The notes: generated by a model not told the origin, from the sequence alone. Counted from the stretch's first letter, positions 7,763 to 15,405 are shown. The stretch is 42,478 nucleotides of DNA from Spirochaetota bacterium (GCA_016934735.1 JAFGSG010000019.1:1-42478); one strand, 5' to 3'. Numbers and translations are program-made.

Positions 7763-9493
7763 TTATTTTGAAATTTTAAATTTCATATCTAATTTGAAAT
7801 CCTGGGGAGTGACACTTACAGAGCCGGGAATACCGTCCGCATTTTGACCCGCATATTGCGTAGAGTCAATCGCTGTGCATTTGACAGAGTGTGTAACACC
7901 GGCGCCGGTTGTATCCGTTGTACCCATCCATACGGCAAGATTGCTTTTTCCGTCATATACGAAAGGCGTAGACAACGGCACCTCAATCCAGTCTCCCTTT
8001 ACAAGCCCTCCGGGGATAGATACAGTACCATTCACAGCGGTCAGCTGGCTGACAAAATTATTGTCAGGATCACTGTCAAGAGACTCCAGCGGACAATGGC
8101 CTATAATTATTCTGTAGTTAGCATAATCTGTTTCCGCAGAAGCATTATTATGCATACGGCACGCGACTGAAGTTATTGTGCCCGCGGTACCTAACTCACT
8201 CGCGCGATACAGATTTATTCTTCCATGCGGATCTGAATTAAAGATGTGGCCTGTGTTTGAATTTTCTTCGGTTATTACATCCATGGTACCGCCGTAAAAG
8301 CGGAGCGCTATCTGAAGAGCCTCAGTGATCACGTTATTACAAAACGTATCTACAGAACTTCCATGTGCCAGCTGACCGCTTCCAGTTGTATGCATCCCCA
8401 TCTTGACGATGCCGGTAGCATTCATAGTCGTGATTTCTATCACAAGATTTCCTGTCCCGTCATAGGTAAATGTACCATCATTCAGGGACAGCCATATAAA
8501 CTTACCGGCAGGCACGCCTTGTGGAATTACAAAATTAACAGAATTTGCCACAGTAACCGGGCTTCCCTGGTTAAAATTATCCTCCCATGAATGAACTCCG
8601 AGAGAATTGTATTGCGAATATCCCATCCTGACTGTATACTTATACGAATAGTAGAACGCAGACTCCTCCGCAAGTTGAAGGCCTATAGCGGTAATCCTTC
8701 CGGAGCCTGCTATTGATGCTGCCGGATATAAAACCTGTACTCTGTTAAAATCTCCGTCAGTAGTAAAAGGCCCGAAATTGTTTATTGAGGGAGACATAGA
8801 ATAATCCACCTTATTATCCCCGCCGGCAAATTTAAACTGTATGTGAAACAGATAAGAAATATTGCCACTATTACCATTGTCCGGCGATGAGCTATTGGTA
8901 GAGTATCTGTATTTTGTGTAAGTATTCCCTGTTTCCATCCCCAGACAGAGACTGACAGCAACCGGACATGCCGCAGCACGGGTTATATCCACAATAAGAT
9001 CATCCACACCATTATAATTGAATGAAGTAGTCAGCGGAATTTCAAAATAATCTCCCGCGGAACCGGCAGGTATTGTAATTGTAGCATCATTCAGTACAGT
9101 AACTGCCGAGCCTTTGCCTTGATTGATATTCTGGGTCATATCCACTAAAAGATCAGCAATACTGGTATGCCCAAGCTTAATGCTCACATTTGAACACGAT
9201 ACTGCTGATGCAAGATCAGTTTGACATCTGAGGTAAATCGAATTTATATTACCGGATCCGGCAATATCATCCTTTTTGTAATAAATTTGGAAATGGCAAA
9301 ATGCAGTCGTAGAAAACAGGTTAGAATCTGCGACATATCCGTCGCTGTATGCAACCTCTTTCGTAAACATCCCAGCGGGTATTTCTCCGTCCCCGCCGCC
9401 GCTGCTGCTACCTCCTCCTCCGCCTCCGCAGGCGGTAAAGATCACAAGCAGCGTAATAATCATTAACGCGATAGATTTTAACAAATTTTTCAC
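7763..9493 (-). CDS. Secreted lipoprotein with three related ~170-residue modules
   Basis: A 576-residue lipoprotein read from GTG at 9493, preceded at 8 nt by AGGAGG. Lipobox FTAC is followed by a long Gly/Ser tether. Three modules can be aligned by eye, at roughly residues 45-205, 235-395 and 405-576. Each runs: AG(S/T)GxIxxI, then a (I/M)GxxxxxSL-like stretch, then (A/S)VTVxNxxxxIPxG, then G(D/K)xxxxPLxxxFxYDGxxNLxVxI. The repeated 'pleated' pattern ending in a hydrophobic strand suggests beta-sandwich modules. I do not recognise a named family. It is preceded by promoter-like element D with a short leader carrying GGCGCA/TGCGCC arms. Confidence 0.8.
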   Translation of the reverse strand: MKNLLKSIALMIITLLVIFTACGGGGGGSSSGGGDGEIPAGMFTKEVAYSDGYVADSNLFSTTAFCHFQIYYKKDDIAGSGNINSIYLRCQTDLASAVSCSNVSIKLGHTSIADLLVDMTQNINQGKGSAVTVLNDATITIPAGSAGDYFEIPLTTSFNYNGVDDLIVDITRAAACPVAVSLCLGMETGNTYTKYRYSTNSSSPDNGNSGNISYLFHIQFKFAGGDNKVDYSMSPSINNFGPFTTDGDFNRVQVLYPAASIAGSGRITAIGLQLAEESAFYYSYKYTVRMGYSQYNSLGVHSWEDNFNQGSPVTVANSVNFVIPQGVPAGKFIWLSLNDGTFTYDGTGNLVIEITTMNATGIVKMGMHTTGSGQLAHGSSVDTFCNNVITEALQIALRFYGGTMDVITEENSNTGHIFNSDPHGRINLYRASELGTAGTITSVACRMHNNASAETDYANYRIIIGHCPLESLDSDPDNNFVSQLTAVNGTVSIPGGLVKGDWIEVPLSTPFVYDGKSNLAVWMGTTDTTGAGVTHSVKCTAIDSTQYAGQNADGIPGSVSVTPQDFKLDMKFKISK

Positions 9494-9575
9494 TTAAAAA
9501 CCTCCTAAGATATATAGTAATTAATTTTAAGGCGCAATTCTTATAATGGCTACTTAAACATGCGCCTCTATATTG

Positions 9576-9610
9576 AGTTCTCAAATACCGCAAATCGTCA
9601 CAAAAAAATT
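9576..9610 (-). promoter_or_regulatory. Bipartite ECF-type promoter-like element, copy D
   Basis: Minus-strand sense: AATTTTTTTGTGACGATT, 12 nt, GAACT. It is closer to its gene (start codon at 9493) than copies A-C, giving a leader of about 75 nt. It shares the 9494-9806 gap with the divergent LuxR-type gene, so the regulator and this promoter face away from each other. Confidence 0.75.
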
Positions 9611-9614
9611 TATT

Positions 9615-9628
9615 TTAACCATGGTTAA
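9615..9628. promoter_or_regulatory. 14-bp perfect palindrome, possible operator
   Basis: TTAACCATGGTTAA is a perfect dyad immediately upstream of the T-tract of element D and about 180 nt before the LuxR-type start at 9807. Its place between the divergent genes fits an operator, possibly for the adjacent regulator; that is inference from position only. Between here and 9807 there is also a TGCCGG/CCGGCA hairpin (about 9663-9685) and AT-rich sequence. Confidence 0.35.
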
Positions 9629-9806
9629 TCTCCAATTTGCCCGTACCTTAAAACCAATTTACTGCCGGGTATTTAAAACACCGGCAAAATCCGTCTAAGT
9701 AAAACAAATCCTATGAAAATAAGGAAATTTTTAAGGTTTGTCAATACCGCAGAATATACTTAATTTTTAGTTGATTAAATAAGGGCAGTTAAAGTAGAAT
9801 TGCATT

Positions 9807-10574
9807 ATGGAACCAATCAATAGAGCTAATCTTTCAAAAACATTATGGGAAAAGTTAAACGAATTTCTTCTATCTCTGAATTCCGTTGAATCAATTGAAC
9901 AGCTTAACTACCTGGTACTCAATGAAATATCCGCGATTATACCCTTTGATAATTCCGGTGTATTGATAGAACTCGGCCGGGATTTCAAGCCCGAAATAAA
10001 AGAATCCATAAATCTGGAAAAGAAATGGATTGATCTGTTCAATACATATTTTTATGAAACCATCGCTCCTCCGGATTACGATAAAATTGTATTTTCCGCG
10101 GATCACAGGCAGATGAAAACGCAGCATGAATATTATAATGAATTTCTCGCGCCTCAGAACATAAAGAACGTTGCAGGGTTCGCTATTTTTGGCCGGCAAA
10201 ACACACCGACGCATTCTGTTTTGCTTAACAGGACAAAATCCGAAGGTATGTTCAGAGCGAACGATTTGATAATTTTAAAAACAATTCAGCCTCATATTTC
10301 CGGCTATTACAGAATGCTTTCTGTGACGGAATGCTTAAGAAAACTTCCCGTTGTTGCGCCGGAACTGGATCCGGATAACAGGCTCTTAAGCGGCAGGGAA
10401 TCGGAGATAACATGCCTGCTTTTGCAGAGATTAAAGCCTGTCGATATAGCGAAAGAACTCAAAATAAGCATTTTAACTGTACGCAAGCATATACAGAATA
10501 TTTATCAGAAGCTGAATGTTTCTGATAAACAGCAATTATTCCGGAAGATACAGCAGGATTATAAAAATAATTAG
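9807..10574 (+). CDS. LuxR-family transcriptional regulator
   Basis: A 255-residue protein. The C-terminal ~65 residues form a LuxR/GerE helix-turn-helix: LSGRESEI at ~190, DIAKEL, then TVRKHIQNIYQKLNV. These positions match the LuxR consensus in which the recognition helix follows 'T.K.H...I..KL'. The N-terminal ~180 residues look like a GAF/autoinducer-binding-type alpha/beta sensor domain but carry no motif that names a ligand; there is no receiver Asp. The ORF starts with ATG but only a weak ribosome-binding sequence. It is divergent from the lipoprotein block and convergent with the coiled-coil gene. It may regulate its lipoprotein neighbours; this is inference. Confidence 0.85.
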   Translation: MEPINRANLSKTLWEKLNEFLLSLNSVESIEQLNYLVLNEISAIIPFDNSGVLIELGRDFKPEIKESINLEKKWIDLFNTYFYETIAPPDYDKIVFSADHRQMKTQHEYYNEFLAPQNIKNVAGFAIFGRQNTPTHSVLLNRTKSEGMFRANDLIILKTIQPHISGYYRMLSVTECLRKLPVVAPELDPDNRLLSGRESEITCLLLQRLKPVDIAKELKISILTVRKHIQNIYQKLNVSDKQQLFRKIQQDYKNN

Positions 10575-10585
10575 ACACAAGAAAA

Positions 10586-10613
10586 GCAGGGACGAATTAT
10601 CATTCGCCCCTGC
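10586..10613. terminator. Bidirectional terminator between convergent genes
   Basis: GCAGGG pairs with CCCTGC and CGAA with TTCG, with one A-C mismatch and a 6-nt loop. It sits between the LuxR-type stop at 10574 and the coiled-coil gene stop at 10628. In minus-strand sense it is followed by TTTTC. Confidence 0.75.
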
Positions 10614-10627
10614 TGTCCGCACAGGCA

Positions 10628-10942
10628 TTACCTCGATGCCTGAATGCCGAATGTCCTCCATGTCTCCTGTTCCATCTCGAGCTTCACAGCCTTCATTGCT
10701 TCGGACATCTTTTTATCCAGCGCGACGACCACATCGTCAAGCACAGCAGTCTTCTCTTTAAGCTTTGCTTTTAAATCTTCCTGCTCATTATCGAGTTCCT
10801 GAGCATTCTTATGCAAAGTTACCAGACCGGAAATAAAATCCGCATTCAGACCTCTTTTCCCTACGCGATCCGAATACTGTTTTAAACCTGCCAGCATCAC
10901 TTTTGCGGAATTTATCTTTTCCGCGTATGTCTTTCTGGGCAT
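10628..10942 (-). CDS. Small coiled-coil protein of unknown function
   Basis: A 104-residue basic/acidic protein with no signal peptide or membrane segment. RBS AGGAGGG lies 6-7 nt before the ATG. Residues ~45-92 (ELDNEQEDLKAKLKEK and on) have heptad spacing typical of a coiled coil, preceded by a helical region (KINSAKVMLAGLKQ). It is the only gene between the LuxR-type regulator and the 21-bp repeat arrays, and it is read away from those arrays. I do not recognise a family. Confidence 0.75.
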   Translation of the reverse strand: MPRKTYAEKINSAKVMLAGLKQYSDRVGKRGLNADFISGLVTLHKNAQELDNEQEDLKAKLKEKTAVLDDVVVALDKKMSEAMKAVKLEMEQETWRTFGIQASR

Positions 10943-11018
10943 TTTTAACCCTCCTTATTAAATTTTGAAATCCTCTATAATTAAGGCTAATTCCCCTTAA
11001 AATAAGGGAAATTTATGT

Positions 11019-11186
11019 TCCCTGCAGGGAAATCCTTCCTCCCTTAAGTGATATTTGATTTCCCTGAAGCGAGACAGTTGCTCCCTGTCGGGATATTCAA
11101 TATCCCTGAAGGGATGTAAGTAATCCCCGCAGGGATATTCAATTTCACCGAAGTGATATCTGATTTCCCTGAAAATCACGGGAAAA
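11019..11186. repeat. Tandem array, eight units, exact 21-bp period
   Basis: TCCCTG-like starts fall at 11019, 11040, 11061, 11082, 11103, 11124, 11145 and 11166, i.e. every 21 bp without exception. Most units carry an inverted repeat like TCCCTGAAGGGA or TCCCTGCAGGGA followed by an AT-rich TATTYAAT-like part. Units differ at several positions, so the array is old rather than freshly amplified. The 21-bp step equals two helical turns and also seven codons: a 60-codon ORF on the minus strand reads as heptapeptides, but it has no ribosome-binding support. It is not a CRISPR because there are no unique spacers. Confidence 0.8.
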
Positions 11187-11244
11187 GCACTTTTGGCAAA
11201 ATCCCGGACATATATCCTAAAAATTTCTAATTGTAAAGCAGAAT

Positions 11245-11300
11245 GTAATGAACGCTACGTACAGGGTAATAATCGCTACATTTTGCGTAATGAACGTTAC
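11245..11300. repeat. Second 21-bp-period array, three units GTAATGAACGYTAC-like
   Basis: The 14-bp words at 11245, 11266 and 11287 read GTAATGAACGCTAC, GTAATAATCGCTAC and GTAATGAACGTTAC, each with GTA...TAC ends. The period again is exactly 21 bp, but the unit is unrelated in sequence to the first array 60 bp away. Both lie in the gene-free stretch 10943-11505, upstream of promoter-like element E. Confidence 0.7.
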
Positions 11301-11374
11301 TTAAAGATATTTCCCGTGCCGGTAAAATTATTATTGCGAAGGTTTTACATGTATGATTTATTTCGTAAGAAATA

Positions 11375-11409
11375 AATTTTTTTGTGACGATTTGACCGGA
11401 AACAGAACA
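11375..11409 (+). promoter_or_regulatory. Bipartite ECF-type promoter-like element, copy E
   Basis: Plus-strand sense: AATTTTTTTGTGACGATT, 12 nt, GAACA. This is the only copy on the plus strand, in the right direction for the FecR-type gene at 11506. The predicted leader of about 90 nt is mostly taken up by the hairpin at 11435-11482. Confidence 0.75.
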
Positions 11410-11434
11410 TATTAATGGGTTAAAAAGAAGGTGT

Positions 11435-11482
11435 TACCGTGAGGCGCGGAGGCGCCGTTTTTGCCTCTGCGCTTTCGCGGTA
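11435..11482 (+). promoter_or_regulatory. Long leader hairpin before the FecR-domain gene
   Basis: TACCGTGAGG and the strand ending TTTCGCGGTA form 10 pairs including G-U; after a single bulged C, CGCGGAGGC pairs with GCCTCTGCG for nine more. The loop is 9 nt and contains TTTTT. The hairpin ends 14 nt before the GGAG ribosome-binding site. It could act in translation control or as a weak attenuator. Confidence 0.55.
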
Positions 11483-11505
11483 CGCTGTTTTACCCTGGAG
11501 TAAAG

Positions 11506-12411
11506 ATGAAAAAAATAATATGTATGATAACAGCCTGTGCCGCCGTGTCTGCCGTCATTGCATCCTGCTCTTCAAAACCGGGCAAAGATGCAAGGGTGAT
11601 ATTTTTCATGGGAAGCGCGGAGGTGACGCACAGAGACGGCAGAACAGAGCCCGTTTCCCTCAAGATGCTTCTGCGGAAGGAAGACAGGATAATAACAAGG
11701 CAGGGCCATGTGCTTATCCAGATAGGCGATGATATACTCACAAGGATAGACTCCGGCACAACAGTGGAAATTGCCCGGCTGTTCGATAATTCCGAAACAA
11801 TGCTTTCGCTTCAGCACGGCCAGCTTATATCGCGCGTAAAGAAGCTCGAAAAAAACTCCTATATAATAAAAACGCCCACTGCAGTAGCATCCGTGCGCGG
11901 AACTGCATACAGCGTATCATATTACAGGAACCGCTCTGTACTTGCGGTTAAAGAAGGCAGGGTGCACATATATGCAGCCGTAAAAAAAGAAACAAATGAG
12001 AAAATGGTTGAGGCCGGCACCACAATGGTAATAAACAAGGGCCAGACAAGGAGCATAAACGAGTTCGAATCACTGGAAATAGACAGGATGTCGCAGATCC
12101 CTTACAGCTCCGGGAAAGAACTCGAAGGCGAGGATGTCTATAAAGACATAGCAAAAACTGCAGAAGAGCGTGAACAGGAAATTACAAAAGAGATACTGGC
12201 CAGGGGCGGCCCCATACCAAGAACGCTGGACGAAATGCTTAAGAAATTCGGCTACCTGAACAGGCTTACATTGTACAGCAACAAGTATTATACAGGCATA
12301 ATATTATCGCGCGGAAAAAAAGACGTAAAAATAATGACTCTTGACGGGATTGAATCTGTTCCTGCAAGACAGGTCAGGAACGTTAAGAGAACAAGGAGCA
12401 CGGAGGACTAA
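11506..12411 (+). CDS. FecR-domain lipoprotein
   Basis: A 301-residue protein from ATG 11506, chosen because GGAG lies 5 nt upstream and the signal peptide then starts correctly; a longer frame from TTG 11461 has no such support. Lipobox IASC gives a lipidated Cys21. Residues ~31-158 form a FecR domain; its hallmark TPTAVASVRGTAYSV is intact near residue 120, with the conserved 'V.EG.V' strand after it. A helical acidic stretch follows (~205-245). The last ~45 residues form a small module (LYSNKYYTGI, SRGK, SVPARQV) that closely resembles the C-terminus of the putative anti-sigma at 16301-16852. Classical FecR proteins are inner-membrane sigma regulators; this one is a lipoprotein, so it is more likely an envelope structural or signalling part. 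It is preceded by promoter-like element E. Confidence 0.85.
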   Translation: MKKIICMITACAAVSAVIASCSSKPGKDARVIFFMGSAEVTHRDGRTEPVSLKMLLRKEDRIITRQGHVLIQIGDDILTRIDSGTTVEIARLFDNSETMLSLQHGQLISRVKKLEKNSYIIKTPTAVASVRGTAYSVSYYRNRSVLAVKEGRVHIYAAVKKETNEKMVEAGTTMVINKGQTRSINEFESLEIDRMSQIPYSSGKELEGEDVYKDIAKTAEEREQEITKEILARGGPIPRTLDEMLKKFGYLNRLTLYSNKYYTGIILSRGKKDVKIMTLDGIESVPARQVRNVKRTRSTED

Positions 12412-12423
12412 AAAATAAAGCTA

Positions 12424-12535
12424 ATGGCCTGCCCGGATAATATCTATGGAGCAGGCGACATGGATGTCGCCGGAACCGCGTAAAACAGGATGTCTTTTAC
12501 GCGGTTCCGGAATAGATATTATCCTGTCAGGCCAT
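12424..12535. repeat. 112-bp inverted-repeat element able to form a three-way junction
   Basis: The outer stem pairs ATGGCCTG with CAGGCCAT (8 bp), then after a 3x3 internal loop GGATAATATCTAT with ATAGATATTATCC (13 bp). Inside are two arms: GGCGACAT/ATGTCGCC with a tiny GG turn (12454-12471), and CCGGAACCGCGTAAAA/TTTTACGCGGTTCCGG (12470-12510), 16 bp with a 9-nt loop. It fills half of the 224-nt gap between the FecR-type gene and the FN3/barrel gene. It could be a terminator, an RNA stability element or a REP/MITE-like mobile unit. Confidence 0.75.
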
Positions 12536-12635
12536 ATATGGTGAAATACGTTCTCAGGGGTATTTCAAAGCTAATAAGTTATCTCAAAATAATTTCCGAT
12601 TCTCAACAAATTGTAATACATCACATAGAGGAAAC

Positions 12636-14060
12636 ATGAATCAAAAAATAAATATCATTATATTTTCTTTTTTCTTCTTCATAACAACGGCCACTTCTCT
12701 TTTTGCGGAGTATGTTTTCCTTAAGGACGGCTCAATTGTTAAATGCAGAATAGAGACAGAGACAAAGACATCCATCACAGCACGCCTGCCGAACGGCAAA
12801 ATGACGACATTCAATCCCAGGAACGTATTGAGGATACTCTATACGGAGCTTTACATGGGCAAGATATTCGTGAACAAGACTGACGGCACTGTCATTGAAG
12901 CATACATGGTGGACGAGGACCAGACAACGTACACGTTCAGGAAAGATCTTTACAAGCCGCAGGAATTTAAAATCAGGCGCGACGAGGTGCTCTTTACCAC
13001 GCGCAAGAACCCGTCCGGCCTTAAAGGAACTGCCAGGCATGACAGGATTGAGATAACGTGGAATGCGCCCTACACTCCTGTAAAAAATTATAAAATATAT
13101 TTTAAAAGCGCTGACGATTACAAAGTGTACGGGGAATCTGCTGCCACGAACGCTGTTTTAAAAGGGCTTAAAGGCAATACGCAGTATTCCGTCAAGGTTA
13201 CAGCCATTGATACCGACGGGTACGAATCCCTGCCCACGAATGAAATAAAGATTAAGACAGAGAATACGCTCCCTAACCCGCCTACAAACATAAAGGCGTC
13301 CACAAAGCACGAAAAAGATGCATCAAAGATGACTGCATATATCAAGTGGAAGGGAGCCTTTGACGCTGACGGATCAATAAAAGGATACAGGCTGTACAGA
13401 AAAGATGTAAAGGGATTCACATCCCTCGGCGAAACGAAAAAGAACGCGTACGAAGTAAAGGGACTGGACACGGATAAAAGCTACCGCTTCGTTCTCCGCT
13501 CGGTTGACGACAAGGACGCAGAGTCGGATGACAGTAGGACTTTCAGCGCCACAATGCTCAAGGGATACAAGATAGGCGCCGAATTCCTGTACATTCTGCC
13601 TTTAGGCGACTTTAAGACATTACAGGACTCAGGATTCGGGGCGCTCGTAAACTGCGCAAGGATGGACACGTTCCTTTACGATCTCGATATAGGGCTTTCG
13701 CTCGGTTACTGGAAATACAGCGGCGGCGAGGACGTGAACTCTTCGTACATGATTCCCATTATGGCAACAGCGCAATACAGGTACGAGGCGTTCGACTCTT
13801 TCTTTATTGCGCCGAGGGCTGCCATAGGCATGAGCTACAACAGCATAAGCTATAAATGGGAATCACCGTCCTTTACAGGCACAAAGGAGGAGAAATCCAG
13901 ATCGGGCTTTGAACCGATCATCATGGCAGGATTATCCGTCCGCTATGAGTTCCTCGACTTCTGGACAGTGAGCGCGGGTGCAAACTACGGCATTATTTAT
14001 GAAACAGGCGGGCCGATGAGCTTTGTCACGATCAATTTATCCGCTGCAATGAAATTTTAA
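12636..14060 (+). CDS. Outer-membrane beta-barrel protein with two FN3 domains
   Basis: A 474-residue protein with a cleavable signal peptide (hydrophobic core, SLFA before EYV at ~24/25). Residues ~26-125 hold two SH3-like strands-and-turns units beginning FLKDGSIV and NKTDGTVI; both resemble the C-terminal module of the FecR-type protein. Two fibronectin type III domains follow (~125-210 and ~212-310), with typical 'I.WNAP', 'Y.I', 'L.GL....YSVKVTAID' spacing. The last ~155 residues alternate hydrophobic and polar residues (GYWKYS, YRYEAF, VRYEFLDFW) and end in Phe, as outer-membrane barrels do. It probably anchors a periplasmic or surface-facing FN3 stalk. RBS AGAGGAAA precedes the ATG; the next gene follows after 26 nt. 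Confidence 0.8.
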   Translation: MNQKINIIIFSFFFFITTATSLFAEYVFLKDGSIVKCRIETETKTSITARLPNGKMTTFNPRNVLRILYTELYMGKIFVNKTDGTVIEAYMVDEDQTTYTFRKDLYKPQEFKIRRDEVLFTTRKNPSGLKGTARHDRIEITWNAPYTPVKNYKIYFKSADDYKVYGESAATNAVLKGLKGNTQYSVKVTAIDTDGYESLPTNEIKIKTENTLPNPPTNIKASTKHEKDASKMTAYIKWKGAFDADGSIKGYRLYRKDVKGFTSLGETKKNAYEVKGLDTDKSYRFVLRSVDDKDAESDDSRTFSATMLKGYKIGAEFLYILPLGDFKTLQDSGFGALVNCARMDTFLYDLDIGLSLGYWKYSGGEDVNSSYMIPIMATAQYRYEAFDSFFIAPRAAIGMSYNSISYKWESPSFTGTKEEKSRSGFEPIIMAGLSVRYEFLDFWTVSAGANYGIIYETGGPMSFVTINLSAAMKF

Positions 14061-14086
14061 CGCGAAATACCAACGGAGGATAGTTT

Positions 14087-15205
14087 ATGAAAACACTTAT
14101 AAAGATAACAATAATTATTTTCACGCTGGTTCTTTCCGGGTGCTGGAATGTGTATAATGATGTTCTGGATGATATGGAAAAAAATTATACCTATTATTTA
14201 ACAGTTGTTAATCAAGACAGCCCTAATAATGCACTCTCCGTTTTTTCAATTGATGATGATTCGAAATCGCTCAACCCATCATCACAAATTATTATCGGAG
14301 GAGATTACAATATAAATTATTCTGCGACAGATCACGCTAACAAGTACCTTTATGTCACAGATGCTGAAAACAGTAGAATTCTAATGTATACAATATCAAA
14401 TAACTGTACTTTTGAGGCCTTAGGTATACCCGGCTATATTACAACCGAAGCCGGAATCCTAAGGGGGCTGCGAATCCATCCGTCAGGAAATTATTTATAT
14501 GCTTTTACTTATGGAGGAACATGGGCAGTATATATGTACACCATAGGTATTGATGGCTTGCTTTCGTATAGTGGTTTGTCCGCATCGATCTCAGCTTCAG
14601 CTACTTCATACCGGACAGCAATTGATCCCTCAGGCGCCTATCTCTTTTCATTGAATATACTTTCGTCAAATAGTACACTGCAAAGATTCGAAGTGAATAA
14701 TGGTACATTAACATCAACTGCCAGCTCAGTTCCCTATCCAACCGAGCAGCCGATTGATATCGTGATGCATCCAGGCGGACAATATTTCTTCATAGCGACA
14801 GAGACAGGCGTACTAACGTACAATACAGACCTTCAAATATTGCATACATTCGCAGGCTCGATTAGTAATGCAAGAATGGTAATACATCCCTCTGGAAATT
14901 ATTTGTATACAACGGTAGATATGTATACCATGAAAGCTTTTCAAATTCAATCTGACGGTTCATTAGTCGACATAAATAATTCACTATCCTTTTCAGGAGG
15001 ATGGGGTGACATCATTATACTGCCTTGCGCCAATCGAATATACCTGGCAAATTATGGCCAGAACAGGATTAATGATATCAGAATAAAGAAAGATGGCACT
15101 ATTGACGGTTCATACGATCACTCCTTTTATTGGTCATCTCCATATGATACTTATACAGCAGGGCTATATGGCAGCATGATGTTGATTAGAAAAAAAGCAA
15201 AGTAG
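14087..15205 (+). CDS. Beta-propeller lipoprotein (lactonase-like fold)
   Basis: A 372-residue lipoprotein with lipobox LSGC near residue 19. Repeats of the type IHPSGNYLY..., IDPSGAYLFSL, MHPGGQYFFIAT and IHPSGNYLYTT, about 45-50 residues apart, with strand patterns between, match seven-bladed propellers of the YncE/6-phosphogluconolactonase superfamily. No catalytic residues can be assigned, and the lipid anchor points to an envelope binding or scaffold role rather than sugar metabolism. It follows the FN3/barrel gene by 26 nt with a good ribosome-binding site (GGAGG), so the two are probably co-transcribed. Its G+C is lower than that of its two upstream neighbours. Confidence 0.8.
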   Translation: MKTLIKITIIIFTLVLSGCWNVYNDVLDDMEKNYTYYLTVVNQDSPNNALSVFSIDDDSKSLNPSSQIIIGGDYNINYSATDHANKYLYVTDAENSRILMYTISNNCTFEALGIPGYITTEAGILRGLRIHPSGNYLYAFTYGGTWAVYMYTIGIDGLLSYSGLSASISASATSYRTAIDPSGAYLFSLNILSSNSTLQRFEVNNGTLTSTASSVPYPTEQPIDIVMHPGGQYFFIATETGVLTYNTDLQILHTFAGSISNARMVIHPSGNYLYTTVDMYTMKAFQIQSDGSLVDINNSLSFSGGWGDIIILPCANRIYLANYGQNRINDIRIKKDGTIDGSYDHSFYWSSPYDTYTAGLYGSMMLIRKKAK

Positions 15206-15221
15206 AATTAATCAATCCATA

Positions 15222-15247
15222 CAGCCCGCGGTCTCAGGCGCGGGCTG
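15222..15247 (+). terminator. GC-rich hairpin after the propeller lipoprotein gene
   Basis: CAGCCCGCG pairs with CGCGGGCTG around an 8-nt loop, 17 nt past the stop at 15205. It is followed by a C-run, not a T-run, so it may work poorly as an intrinsic terminator. Confidence 0.5.
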
Positions 15248-15250
15248 CCC

Positions 15251-15374
15251 CCCCTAAATCCCCCAAAGGGGGGACTTCAAAACTTCATGTACTAAAAAAA
15301 TTTATAGAATAGAAAAAATAAAATCGAACTAAACAGAAAAGACTGGAAGTCCCCCTTCGGGGGGATTTAGGTGG
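15251..15374. mobile_element. Short element with ~28-bp inverted ends (MITE-like)
   Basis: The left end reads CCCCTAAATCCCCC, then AAA, then GGGGGGACTTC. The right end (15346-15374) is its inverse: GAAGTCCCCC, TTC, GGGGGGATTTAGG. Between them lie about 65 bp of AT-rich sequence with no ORF. Each end is itself a C/G-run hairpin. Elements with ends of this CCCCTAAATCCCCC type are widespread intergenic repeats in bacteria; no transposase is present here. Confidence 0.65.
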
Positions 15375-15405
15375 CAAAGCAGCACCAATAGACAAGAGCC
15401 ATTTT

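Noticed and set aside
7876-8117. Plus-strand ORFs inside the three-module lipoprotein gene
   Set aside because: They are shadows of the coding strand with no ribosome-binding sites; the same holds for the plus-strand ORFs inside the repeat lipoprotein, cheB, cheA and receptor genes.
10997-11179. 60-codon minus-strand ORF made of heptapeptide repeats
   Set aside because: It is a by-product of the 21-bp repeat array (21 bp = seven codons); there is no ribosome-binding site and the units drift without codon-position bias that I can see.
11019-11186. CRISPR array
   Set aside because: Units follow each other every 21 bp without unique spacers, and no cas gene is present.
11193-11375. 60-codon plus-strand ORF before the FecR promoter
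   Set aside because: It overlaps the second 21-bp array and the promoter-like element E, and has no ribosome-binding site.
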